A stretch of DNA of 64,000 nucleotides from Cryptosporangium sp044454545 (GCF_044454545.1 NZ_JBITDV010000001.1:682001-746000); one strand, 5' to 3'. Shown: positions 1 through 7,909, numbered from the stretch's first letter. Made by a program: numbers and translations. The notes: generated from the sequence alone by a model not told the origin.

Positions 1-2082
1 GTCGCCCGCGCGGAGGTGCGCCTCCACCCGGTCGGCCGCGAACGGCACGACGCTCGGGTTCGTGATGCCGCCGTCGATCGCGCGCGTGTGGGCGGCGTCC
101 AGGTGCGAGACGGCCGTCGCGGCGTCGCCGCGCGCCAGTGCGTCCAGGCCCAGTGCCGCGGACAGGACGACGTCGGCCAGCCCGGCGTCCGCATCGGCGA
201 ACGCGGCCTGGGCCTGCTCGACGTGTTCCCGCAAACGGGCCGCGCGGCCGCAGGCCGCCTCGAGGTGGGCGAGGAACGCCGACGCCGCACCGGCGGCGTG
301 CCGCTGCCCCAGGTTCCCGGCCAGCCGTCCGGCCTGCAGTGCGCCCGCTCTGGCCGAGGCCCAGTGGCCGGTCCAGCGGTCGAGCTCGGCCCGGGTCAGC
401 AGCAGGAGCGGCAGCGTGGCGGCCGATTCGGCCCCGGCCGGGCGGTCGAGGACGCGCCGGGCGTCGGCGAACCGCTCGGCGGCCACGCACGAGCGGGCGA
501 GCGTCAGGCGGGTCGCCGGGTCGGGCCGGTTCGGCGAGCGCAGCGCGGCGTCGAGGACGTCGTCGTGCTCGGCGACGTCGAGCGTGAGCGCCACCGGGTG
601 CGTGCGGCGGGCCAGCACCAGCGGGGGCACCGGTTCCGGAGCGAACCGGCCGGTGATCCGGAGTGCGGCCGGGACGTCGGCGTTCAGCGTGGCGGCCAGC
701 ACCGCCTCGGTGAGCAGCACCTCGGCGCGCTCGGGATCGACCGGGCGGACCGCGTCGGCGGCCTCGACGAGCGTGCTCCGGGACCGTTCGAGCAGGCCGA
801 GGCAACCGTAGGCCCGGCCGCGGTACAGCTCCAGGTCGGCGCGCAGACGCGGGTCGGCGGGCGTCCGCAGCGCGGTCTGCTCGGCCCAGCGCGCCGCGAG
901 CCAGGCGTCCCCGCCGTCGAGCAGCTCCGCGACCGTCCCGACGAGTTGTCCGGACGAACGCTCGGCGGGCGTCGGCCCGGTACGACTCAGGTAACCGGTG
1001 CCATTCGGATCCCCGACGCTGCTCAGATCCCCGGCGCGACTCAGGTACCAGGTGCGCTCCGGCTCCGGCGTGACCGCGGCCAGCGCGCGGAAGACCTCGC
1101 GGCGGACGGCCACCGGCGCGGTGTGCAGCAGGACGCTGCGAAGTACCGGGCTGTCCAGTTCGTACCCGGCGTCCGGGGTGAGGCGCAGCAGGCCGGCGCG
1201 TTCGGCGTCGCCGAGGTCGGCCAGGTCGAGTCCGGCGTCGGCCAGCGCCGCGTCGAGGAGGTCGAGGCCCGGGTGGCGGCACGCGGCGACCAGCGTGAGG
1301 GCACTCCGGGCCTGGGCGTCCAGCGCCGCCAGCCTCTCGGCCCAGGCGGCGCGGAGCCGGTCGCCGACCGGCAGCACCGGCGGGAGCGGCTCCTGACCGG
1401 CGCGCTGCGCGGACCGGAGCCCGGCCGCCGCGTCGAGCAGCGCCGCCGGGTTGCCACCTCCGACGTCGAGCAACGCGTCGAGCACCCGTTCGGTCACGTC
1501 GTACCCGTGCTGGGCCAGCGCCCGGCGGGCCTCGGCGCGGCCGAGCGGGCCCAGCGTGACGACCGGCCAGCCCGCGCGGCCGGCGTCGAGGCAGGACACG
1601 TCCCGGCCCGCCCAGACCACCGTGACGCGTCCGGCCGGGAGGCGGCGCAGCGCGAACAGCAGCGTCCGGATCGACTCGGTGTCGGCGTGGTCGACGTCGT
1701 CGATCAGGAGGGTCAGCGGGCCGCGGGCGAGCAGCGCGTGCGTCGCGACGCCGACCGCGTACGGGTTGGGCGCGGTGCCGCTGCTCGCGAGCGCGAACGC
1801 GGACTCCAGCGCGGTGCGTTGCGCGTCCGGCAGCGCGGCGAGCGACGTCCGCAGCGGTTGCAGCAGGTCGGCGAGTACGACGAACGGGAGGTCCCGTTCG
1901 GACGGCCGCCCGCGGGCGGCCAGGACCGGTCCCCCGGCGGTCGCGGCCACGTGGGCGAGCAGCACGGTCCGGCCGATTCCGGGCGGTCCGGTGACGACGA
2001 CCGTGCCGCCGGGTGTGCGCAGGAGTTCCAGCTCGGGCTCCCGCCCGACGGGTGCCGGGCGCTCGGTTCTGGTGACGGACAT
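1..2082 (-). CDS. LuxR/MalT-type large ATPase regulator, N-terminal part (cut by window edge)
   Basis: The minus frame is open from an ATG at 2082 to the left edge, giving 694 codons without a stop. A GGGGG stretch 5 bases upstream can act as ribosome site. The N-terminus reads as a signal-transduction ATPase: VGREPELELL, then a P-loop GPPGIGRT near residue 30, and a Walker B stretch LTLLIDDVDHAD near residue 125. This layout and the long Ala/Leu-rich helical part that follows match the large LuxR (LAL/MalT) regulators, whose DNA-binding helix-turn-helix sits at the C-terminus. That end lies outside the window, so the LuxR call is inference. The Walker A lysine is replaced by arginine, which is unusual and may weaken nucleotide hydrolysis. 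The promoter region holds a 14-bp tandem repeat. Confidence 0.7.
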   Translation of the reverse strand, partial: MSVTRTERPAPVGREPELELLRTPGGTVVVTGPPGIGRTVLLAHVAATAGGPVLAARGRPSERDLPFVVLADLLQPLRTSLAALPDAQRTALESAFALASSGTAPNPYAVGVATHALLARGPLTLLIDDVDHADTESIRTLLFALRRLPAGRVTVVWAGRDVSCLDAGRAGWPVVTLGPLGRAEARRALAQHGYDVTERVLDALLDVGGGNPAALLDAAAGLRSAQRAGQEPLPPVLPVGDRLRAAWAERLAALDAQARSALTLVAACRHPGLDLLDAALADAGLDLADLGDAERAGLLRLTPDAGYELDSPVLRSVLLHTAPVAVRREVFRALAAVTPEPERTWYLSRAGDLSSVGDPNGTGYLSRTGPTPAERSSGQLVGTVAELLDGGDAWLAARWAEQTALRTPADPRLRADLELYRGRAYGCLGLLERSRSTLVEAADAVRPVDPERAEVLLTEAVLAATLNADVPAALRITGRFAPEPVPPLVLARRTHPVALTLDVAEHDDVLDAALRSPNRPDPATRLTLARSCVAAERFADARRVLDRPAGAESAATLPLLLLTRAELDRWTGHWASARAGALQAGRLAGNLGQRHAAGAASAFLAHLEAACGRAARLREHVEQAQAAFADADAGLADVVLSAALGLDALARGDAATAVSHLDAAHTRAIDGGITNPSVVPFAADRVEAHLRAGD

Positions 2083-2110
2083 GAATCCCCCGATTCGGCT
2101 CCCGGGCCCC

Positions 2111-2190
2111 CGCGACTCCGCCGCCGCGACTCCGCCGCCGCGACTCCTCCCCCGCGACTCCGAGCCCGCGACTCCGAGCCCGCGACCGAG
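2111..2190. repeat. 14-bp tandem repeat upstream of the LuxR-type gene
   Basis: Five consecutive 14-base units begin with CGCGACTCC and are followed by a 10-base partial unit. Units 1 and 2 are identical (ending GCCGC), units 4 and 5 are identical (ending GAGCC), and unit 3 is a variant. The array occupies the leader or promoter of the regulator gene that starts at 2082, so copy-number change could alter its expression. No coding sequence covers it convincingly. Confidence 0.85.
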
Positions 2191-2271
2191 TGTGTGCGGA
2201 GCGGCCGGACCCCGCCGGCCGGCCGCACCGCATCACGAGGCCCCGATAAGTAAGGAGTGCGCGGGAAACCG

Positions 2272-2286
2272 TCAGATACGTCGGGT
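2272..2286 (-). promoter_or_regulatory. Motif shared with the sigma-factor promoter region (copy 1)
   Basis: The plus strand reads TCAGATACGTCGGGT. A near-identical TCAGATACATCGGGG occurs at 7502-7516, upstream of the sigma-factor gene. Both lie upstream of minus-strand genes (the LuxR-type regulator here) in the same orientation. It could be a sigma-specific promoter element or an operator. Here it sits about 190 bases before the regulator start, just past the S8 peptidase stop codon. Confidence 0.35.
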
Positions 2287-2291
2287 GACCG

Positions 2292-3785
2292 TCAGTGGCA
2301 GCCCTGGCCCGGGCGCAGGACCGGCCCGACGCCCGGTACGTGCTGGTGGCGGGCGGCCGCGAGCAGCGACTCGGCGGCCCGGCGCGGGTTCTCGCCGGTG
2401 CACGACGACCGGGCCACGATCATCCCGGCGACCAGCGGAGCCGAGAACGACGTCCCGCTCCACCGGGCCATGCCGTCGCGGAACCGCCGCTCCTCGCCGA
2501 CGTTCGGGTCCTCGGTGCAGACGTACCTGCCCTTCGGGTACGCGTTGACGAGGTCGGCGCCCGGCGCGTAGACGTCCACCCAGAAGCCGTAGTTGCTGAA
2601 GTCGGCGCGGGTGTGCCAGTCGGCGGAGAGCGCGCCGACCGCGATCACCCAGTCGTAGGCGCCGGGCCAGTTGACGTCCCGCTTGCCCTCGTTGCCGGCC
2701 GGCGTCACGATCGCGACGCCGGGCAGGTGCCGGATCAGCGACTCGTGGAGCGCGTCGAACCCCATCAGCGGCAGGTTGTCCTTCGTGGCGGCGGTGAACT
2801 CGAACATGACGACGTCCGGCGAGCGGCCGAGCGCGTCGGCGAGGCCCTGGACGGCGAGGGACTCGAAGACCGCGCCGGAGTCCGCGGCGTCCGGAGCGCC
2901 GTACGGGTCGACGTACTTCTGGACGTAGATCTCCGCCTCGGGGGCGGTCACCCGGACGCACCCGGCGACGAACGTGCCGTGCCCGGCGTAGGGGCGGATC
3001 GTGGTTCGGTGACCGTTCTGGTCGCGGTGGTACGGATCCTCGTACTCACCCTCCACACCGGTCAGCCAGTCGTGCCGCCGGACCGAGCGTGGGTCGAGGC
3101 CCAGATCGGACACCACGACCGACGTTCCGCGGCCGGTGCAGCGGTGGCCGTGCTCGTGGTGGTGGCCGTGCTCGTGGGGGTGACCGTGCTCGCGGTGGCC
3201 GGGGCGGTTGCCGACCTCGGGAAACGGGCGATGGGTGCCGCGCGGGACCTCCTCCGGCTCGGTCGCCGGGCACGGGTGCGGTGCGACGTAGAGCACGGCC
3301 TCCGGCCGGACCGTGCCCCGGCCGACGACGTGTTCGGTGAGCACGTCGACGACCTTCGGAACGCGGACCAGCGGGACGACCCGACTGTCGGTGACCCGCC
3401 GCGGGTCGTCCGCGGCCCAGTCCGGGTGCACGTACTCCAGCCGGACGACGTCCGCGATCACCGGCTTCGGCACGATCCGGGGTTCGACGTCCGAGCGCCG
3501 GAGCGCCACCGGCTCCCCGGGTTCCTCGGCCGGGCCGTCCGGGTTGCCGGGGTCGTAGCCGCCTTCCGGGGGCCACTCCCGGTCGTCGAGCACGGCCCGC
3601 AGATACGAGCGCAGGGCCGGCACGACGGTCTCGAGGTCCGCGCGGCGCACGAACAGGCTGTGTTCCCGGTACAGGTAGTCCAGCCCGTCCTCCTGCCAGC
3701 GCGGCGCCGCCGGGAACGGGGCGGCACCGCGGAGATGGTCGAGCACGAGTCCCACCTGTGCGATCAGCCGCGGATCCTCGGGCAT
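2292..3785 (-). CDS. S8 family (subtilisin-like) serine peptidase, no signal peptide
   Basis: The 497-residue product has the subtilisin catalytic set in order: Asp227 in VVVSDLGL, His269 in YAGHGTFVAG, the oxyanion-hole Asn365 in TPAGNEG and Ser446 in SGTSFSAPLVAGM. There is no Sec or lipoprotein signal, so it probably acts in the cytosol, unlike most secreted subtilisins. Residues 1-190 form an unrecognised N-terminal domain. A His-rich linker (about 196-216), encoded by an 18-bp tandem repeat, joins it to the protease domain. The gene is divergent from the TPR-CHAT protease gene with only 50 bases between the starts, so the two probably share a regulatory region. The protease call is firm; a role as downstream effector or processing partner of the CHAT protein is inference. 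Confidence 0.9.
   Translation of the reverse strand: MPEDPRLIAQVGLVLDHLRGAAPFPAAPRWQEDGLDYLYREHSLFVRRADLETVVPALRSYLRAVLDDREWPPEGGYDPGNPDGPAEEPGEPVALRRSDVEPRIVPKPVIADVVRLEYVHPDWAADDPRRVTDSRVVPLVRVPKVVDVLTEHVVGRGTVRPEAVLYVAPHPCPATEPEEVPRGTHRPFPEVGNRPGHREHGHPHEHGHHHEHGHRCTGRGTSVVVSDLGLDPRSVRRHDWLTGVEGEYEDPYHRDQNGHRTTIRPYAGHGTFVAGCVRVTAPEAEIYVQKYVDPYGAPDAADSGAVFESLAVQGLADALGRSPDVVMFEFTAATKDNLPLMGFDALHESLIRHLPGVAIVTPAGNEGKRDVNWPGAYDWVIAVGALSADWHTRADFSNYGFWVDVYAPGADLVNAYPKGRYVCTEDPNVGEERRFRDGMARWSGTSFSAPLVAGMIVARSSCTGENPRRAAESLLAAARHQHVPGVGPVLRPGQGCH
3143..3196. repeat. 18-bp tandem repeat (3 copies) inside the S8 peptidase gene
   Basis: Three adjacent 18-base units start GGTGGCCGTGCTCG, GGTGGCCGTGCTCG and GGTGACCGTGCTCG. 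On the coding strand they give a run of His, Gly and Glu residues that may bind metal ions. The repeat is in frame, so unit gain or loss would only change linker length. Confidence 0.85.
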
Positions 3786-3835
3786 TTCGATCGTCCTTCC
3801 GCTTGCGGATGTGCGAGTCGACCTACGATCGGTGA
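3786..3835. promoter_or_regulatory. Short divergent promoter region between S8 peptidase and TPR-CHAT genes
   Basis: Only 50 bases separate the two start codons. No convincing -35/-10 pair can be read, but both genes must be started from here or from inside each other's 5' end, which implies joint control. Confidence 0.35.
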
Positions 3836-6424
3836 GTGACGGCGTCCGGCGACGGTCCCGCTCGGACGTCCGCGGACGAGCTGCTGGCGCTCGCCCTGGC
3901 GCGTCCGAACGAGGCCCTCACCGCCGCGCGGGCGATCCTGGCCACGGACCCCGCCCCCGCACTGGCTGCCGTCGCCCATCAGGCCGCCGGTGTGGTGTTG
4001 CGCGACTTCGGCACGATCGCCGACGCGGTGACCGAGTTGCGGGCCGCGGCGCGCTGGGCGCGGATCGCCGGCGACGACGACCGGCGGACCGACGTGCTCG
4101 CCAGCCTGGGCGTCGCGCTCGTGATGGCGGGCCGCACCCGCTCCGGCCTGACCACTCTGGAGCGCGCCGTCGACGCCGCCACCGGCACGCTGACCGGCCG
4201 CGTGCTGATCCGGCGGGTCTACGTGCTGTGGTCGCTCGGCCGGTACGACGCCGCTCTGGCCGACGCCCGGCGTGCCGTCGGGCTGCTGGCCGGCGGTGAC
4301 CCGGTCTGGGCCGCCCGCGCCTACCAGCACCGGGCCGCGGTCCGGCTCGCGGTGGGCGACACCGTGCGGGCCGACCGCGACTACGCGCGGTGCGCCCGGC
4401 TCTACGCCGACGCACGGCAGGATCTCGAGTACGCGTCCGCCCGCCAGGAGCGCGGTGCCACCGCGTTCGCCCGCGGTGACCTGCCGGCCGCGCTCGCCCA
4501 TCTCGACGACGCCGAGCGGATCGTCACCGAGCTCGGCGTTTTCGACGCCGGACTCTACGTCACCAAAACGACGGTGCTGCTGGCCGCGGGCCTGCACCGG
4601 GACGCGCTGGAGACCGCCGAGGGCGCGCTGGACCGGATCCGGTCGCACCGCGGATCGCCGACGCAACGGTCGGAGCTGCTGCACTGCGCCGCACTCGCGG
4701 CGCACGCCGCCGGAAAACCGGTCGCCGCGCGCGAGCACGCGGCCGAGGCGCTGCGCCTGTTCCGGCGTCAGCACCGGCCCTGGTGGCTGGCCCGCACCGA
4801 GCTGGTGTTCCTGCAGGCGCAGGACCACGGGTCCGACGGCCTGCTGCGCCGCGCGCGGCGCGTCTGTACCCAGCTGGACGCGCTCGACCCCGAGCAGGCG
4901 ATCAGCGCTCATCTGCTCACCGCCCGGACCGCGTTCGGCGCGGGCCGACCGGCGCTCGGCCGATCGCACCTGCGTGCGGCCGCGGCCGGCCGGCCCCGCG
5001 GTCTGTCGGGCCAGGTCTCGGCCTGCCTCGCGCAGGCGCTGCTCGCCTCCGAGGAGGGGCGCACCCGGGCGATGCTCGGCGCGTGCGCCCGCGGCCTCCG
5101 CCGGCTCGATGCGTACTTACGGACGCTCGGCGCGACCGAGCTGCGCGTGCTGGCCACCGCCCAGGGCTCGGAACTGGCCGCGCTCGCGCTGCGGCACGCC
5201 GTGGAACGCGGGGACGCCCGGCAGATCCTGCAGTGGAGTGAACGCTGGCGCGCGACCGCGCTCGCCGTCCCCGCGGTGCGGCCGGCCGACGGCGACCGGG
5301 ACCTCGCGGCGTTGCGCAGCCTGGTCGGCCGGATCGAGGAGCACGCGACACCGGCCGGGACGCGGGGCGCGCTGCAGCGGGAGCGGCACCGCCTGGAGGA
5401 CGCGATCCGCAAACGGGCGCTGCTGACGCCGGGAACCGCGTCTTCCACGGCCGGGATCCGGCTGCCCGAACTGCTCGGCGAACTCGGCCGCACGACGACG
5501 CTGCTCGAGCTCACCGAGCTGGACGGGCAGCTGGTCGCGGTCGTCGTCGGCAACCACCGGCTCCGGCTGCACCGCGTCGGGCCGGCCGTGGAGGCGGCCC
5601 GCTCGCTCGCGCACGCGCTGTTCGCGCTGCGCCGGGAGGGCACCGGCCGGGGCGAGCACCGGCTCGACCTCGGCGTGATCGGCGCGCGGCTGGAGGCCGA
5701 CCTGCTCGGTGACGCGGTGCCGCTGCTGGGCCGGGACGAACCGCTGGTGGTCATCCCGACCGGGAGGCTGCACGCGGTGCCGTGGGGTCTGTTGCCGTCG
5801 CTGCGCACCCGGCCGACGAGCGTCATGCCGTCGGCGGCGGCCTGGCTGCGGTCGCGCCGGGCGGTGCCCCCACCGGACGGCGCGGTCGTGCTGGTCGGCG
5901 GGCCCAGGCTCTCCACCGGCACCGCGGAGATCGAGGCGCTGGCCCGGCTGTACCCGCGGGCCCGGGTGCTCGCCCACGGCGCAGCGACCGCGGAGAACGT
6001 GCGGGCCGCGATCGACGGCGCGCGTCTCGTCCACATCGCCGCGCACGGGACGTTCCGCGCCGACAGCCCGTTGTTCTCGGCGCTCGAACTGGATGACGGC
6101 CCGCTGACCGTGTACGACCTGGAGCGGCTGCGCCACGCGCCGCACCGGGTGGTGCTCTCCAGTTGCAACTCCGCGGTCGGGGCCCCGGCCGGAGCGGACG
6201 AGCTGGTCGGGGTGGTGACGTCGCTGATCGCGCTCGGCGCGGCCGGCATGGTGGCCAGCGTGGTGCCGGTCGACGACCCGGCGACGGTGCCGTTCATGCT
6301 CTCGGTGCACCGGCACCTGAGGGACGGCGCGACGCCGGCGCAGGCTCTCGCGTCCGGACGCGGTGAGCACGCGGGAACGCCGTCCCAGCTCGTCGGCAAC
6401 GCGTTCGTGGCGATGGGTAGCTGA
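3836..6424 (+). CDS. TPR-CHAT protein (caspase-like protease)
   Basis: The 862-residue protein starts at a GTG. Residues 1 to about 480 are Ala/Leu-rich helical repeats of TPR type. The C-terminal 300 residues form a CHAT domain, a caspase-clan cysteine protease fold. The catalytic dyad is visible: His737 in VHIAAHGTF and Cys777 in VLSSCNSAVG, followed by the usual ELVGVVTSLIALGAAGMVAS stretch. Family knowledge: CHAT proteins are proteases activated by partner binding, and TPR-CHAT is the protease of type III-E CRISPR effectors, where it controls a sigma factor. Here there is no CRISPR, but an S8 protease lies on one side and a sigma-factor pair on the other. The stop is 4 bases from the end of the convergent small gene. 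The target protein is unknown. Confidence 0.92.
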   Translation: MTASGDGPARTSADELLALALARPNEALTAARAILATDPAPALAAVAHQAAGVVLRDFGTIADAVTELRAAARWARIAGDDDRRTDVLASLGVALVMAGRTRSGLTTLERAVDAATGTLTGRVLIRRVYVLWSLGRYDAALADARRAVGLLAGGDPVWAARAYQHRAAVRLAVGDTVRADRDYARCARLYADARQDLEYASARQERGATAFARGDLPAALAHLDDAERIVTELGVFDAGLYVTKTTVLLAAGLHRDALETAEGALDRIRSHRGSPTQRSELLHCAALAAHAAGKPVAAREHAAEALRLFRRQHRPWWLARTELVFLQAQDHGSDGLLRRARRVCTQLDALDPEQAISAHLLTARTAFGAGRPALGRSHLRAAAAGRPRGLSGQVSACLAQALLASEEGRTRAMLGACARGLRRLDAYLRTLGATELRVLATAQGSELAALALRHAVERGDARQILQWSERWRATALAVPAVRPADGDRDLAALRSLVGRIEEHATPAGTRGALQRERHRLEDAIRKRALLTPGTASSTAGIRLPELLGELGRTTTLLELTELDGQLVAVVVGNHRLRLHRVGPAVEAARSLAHALFALRREGTGRGEHRLDLGVIGARLEADLLGDAVPLLGRDEPLVVIPTGRLHAVPWGLLPSLRTRPTSVMPSAAAWLRSRRAVPPPDGAVVLVGGPRLSTGTAEIEALARLYPRARVLAHGAATAENVRAAIDGARLVHIAAHGTFRADSPLFSALELDDGPLTVYDLERLRHAPHRVVLSSCNSAVGAPAGADELVGVVTSLIALGAAGMVASVVPVDDPATVPFMLSVHRHLRDGATPAQALASGRGEHAGTPSQLVGNAFVAMGS

Positions 6425-6428
6425 GGAC

Positions 6429-6890
6429 TCACAGCACCACCCAGTCGGTCAGGATCCGGCCGGACGGCGTGTCGCAGCGCAGCCGGATGCGTCCTTCGGG
6501 CAGCGGGGAGAGCACGAACAGGCCTCGCTCGTCGGCGTTCAGCCGGATCAGCGGCCCGCCGTCGCTCTCGACGAAGACCTCGGCCGCGCCCGGCGGGATC
6601 AGCTGGCCGAGCACCTGGTCGGACGCCACTTCCAGCTCGACGGACAACCGGGCCGCCTCGAACACCAGCACCCGGACATCACCCGGGCCGGCCCGGGTCG
6701 CGCCGACGGCGGGCTGGTCGGCGTCGGAATCGAAGACCAGACCGGCGACGTGGAGCTCGGCGTCGATCGTCCGCCAGGAGAAGAGCTGGTGCGCGTGCAG
6801 CGCGACGCGCTGCGCGATCGGACCGGCCTCCCGCACCGCGTCGCCGAGCTCGGCCAGCAGCCTGTCGTCGTCATCCCAGCGTGGCGTCAT
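6429..6890 (-). CDS. Small orphan protein coupled to the sigma-factor gene
   Basis: The product has 153 residues from the ATG at 6890, chosen because GGAGG lies 8 bases before it; a GTG at 6899 is the longer alternative. It begins with an acidic stretch (WDDDDRLLAEL), continues with a helix containing HQLFSWRTIDAELHV, and then becomes beta-rich. It has no membrane segment or signal. It overlaps the end of the sigma-factor gene by 20 bases, which implies coupled translation and a shared function. I recognise the FSWRTIDAEL pattern as recurring beside actinobacterial sigma factors but know no assigned function. An anti-sigma factor, a CHAT substrate or a sensor are all possible; none is shown by the sequence. 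Confidence 0.8.
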   Translation of the reverse strand: MTPRWDDDDRLLAELGDAVREAGPIAQRVALHAHQLFSWRTIDAELHVAGLVFDSDADQPAVGATRAGPGDVRVLVFEAARLSVELEVASDQVLGQLIPPGAAEVFVESDGGPLIRLNADERGLFVLSPLPEGRIRLRCDTPSGRILTDWVVL

Positions 6891-7449
6891 GCCGATCACC
6901 TCCGAGCAGGGCCTGCAACGCCGACGTGCGGCGCAGCCGCTCCAGGGCTCTGGCCCGGGTCGGGCCGATGCTGCCGACCGGGATGCCCGTGCGCCGATGG
7001 ATCTCGGCGTAGCTCAACGGCGGGTCGACGAGCAGGAGGAGGAGCAGTTCGCGGTGGCGGGGCGACAGCTCGGTCAGCCCGGACAGCAGGGCCTGCCGGC
7101 GTTCCAGCCGGTCTCCGGGCGGGTCGGCCGGAACGGCGGACTCCTCTTCCCACAGCGGATCGCCCGGATCGCGCGGGTCGGCCCGCCGCCGCAGTGAGCG
7201 CGCCCGCACGGCCTCGCGCTGCGCGGTGACGATCAGCCACATCGGTAACGCCTTCGGCTCCCGGAGGTCGCCGAGGTGCTCCACCGCGCGCAGCCAGACC
7301 GTCTGGGCGACGTCCTCGATCTCGGCCGGGGCCACGTGGTGCCGCCGGATCACGCCCACGACGAGCATCCCGTAGAGCTCGACGATCTCCCGCCAGGCGG
7401 AGGCGTCACCGCCCATCGCCCGTTCGACTAGGGAACTGGTCCGATCCAT
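6871..7449 (-). CDS. Sigma-70 family RNA polymerase sigma factor (ECF-like)
   Basis: The 192-residue protein starts at ATG 7449, with AGGGG about 8 bases before it; an in-frame upstream extension lacks coding character. Region 2 is seen in DASAWREIVELYGML through EDVAQTVWLRAVEHL and LPMWLIVTAQREAV (residues 15-90). Region 4 is in LTELSPRHRELLLLL and LSYAEIHRRTGIPVGSIGPTRARALERLRR (about 125-180), a normal sigma-4 helix-turn-helix. There is no anti-sigma membrane protein nearby. The next gene overlaps it by 20 bases and the following convergent gene encodes the TPR-CHAT protease. Upstream, at 7502-7516, lies a motif shared with the promoter region of the LuxR-type regulator, possibly an autoregulated promoter. 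Confidence 0.9.
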   Translation of the reverse strand: MDRTSSLVERAMGGDASAWREIVELYGMLVVGVIRRHHVAPAEIEDVAQTVWLRAVEHLGDLREPKALPMWLIVTAQREAVRARSLRRRADPRDPGDPLWEEESAVPADPPGDRLERRQALLSGLTELSPRHRELLLLLLVDPPLSYAEIHRRTGIPVGSIGPTRARALERLRRTSALQALLGGDRHDATLG

Positions 7450-7501
7450 TCGCGGGTCCCCTCGCAGATGCCTCCGACTGTAAAGAGGGGCGCGGGCCGG
7501 A

Positions 7502-7516
7502 TCAGATACATCGGGG
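7502..7516 (-). promoter_or_regulatory. Motif shared with the LuxR-type gene leader (copy 2)
   Basis: The plus strand reads TCAGATACATCGGGG, matching copy 1 at 2272-2286 in 13 of the first 14 positions. It sits 53 bases before the sigma-factor start, in the 75-base divergent space to the MmcQ/YjbR gene. The position suits a promoter or operator for the sigma gene. Confidence 0.35.
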
Positions 7517-7524
7517 CTTAATCT

Positions 7525-7869
7525 GTGCCGGTGGCCGACGCCGAGGACGTCCGCAGGCTGGCGCTGGCGCTGCCGCACGTCGAAGAGATCGACAGCGCCG
7601 GGTTCGACTTCCGGGTCGGAGGCCGGGGTTTCGTCTGGTCCTATCCGGAGCGCCGGCCGGGGCAGCCGCGCCGGATCCGCACCGACGTCGCGGTGCTGTT
7701 CGTCGGCGACGAGGCCGAGAAGCAGGCGCTCCTGCTCGGTGAGCCGGAACTGTTCTTCACCACGCCGGGTTACGACGGGCTGCCGCTGGTGATGGTGCGG
7801 CTTCCGGTGGTCGACCGGGCCCGGCTGACCGAGCTGATCAGCGACGCCTGGCAGATGCGCCAGGCGTGA
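7525..7869 (+). CDS. MmcQ/YjbR family protein
   Basis: The 114-residue product has the hallmarks of the MmcQ/YjbR fold: an N-terminal helix ending in LALPHVEEI, a short beta-sheet with GRGFVWSYPER, and the motif FFTTPGYDGLPLVMVRL followed by a final helix with LIDAW-like LISDAWQMR. Family members are small CyaY-like proteins whose biochemical role is poorly defined, although some annotations call them DNA-binding. The start is a GTG at 7525; a second GTG at 7531 is also possible. The gene is divergent from the sigma-factor gene and is probably not part of that locus. Confidence 0.8.
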   Translation: MPVADAEDVRRLALALPHVEEIDSAGFDFRVGGRGFVWSYPERRPGQPRRIRTDVAVLFVGDEAEKQALLLGEPELFFTTPGYDGLPLVMVRLPVVDRARLTELISDAWQMRQA

Positions 7870-7909
7870 TCGCCGCACGTCGGCGGGGGCCGGCCGATAG
7901 GGTCCGGCG

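Noticed and set aside
16..2253. Long plus-strand open frame of 745 codons
   Set aside because: It is the codon-aligned complement of the LuxR/MalT-type ATPase gene. Its protein is Arg/Gly/Gln-rich without any motif, while the minus strand shows clear Walker motifs.
2292..7449. Type III-E CRISPR system suggested by TPR-CHAT plus sigma factor
   Set aside because: No Cas7-11-like gene, repeat array, Cas1 or Cas2 is present. Only the protease-sigma logic is similar.
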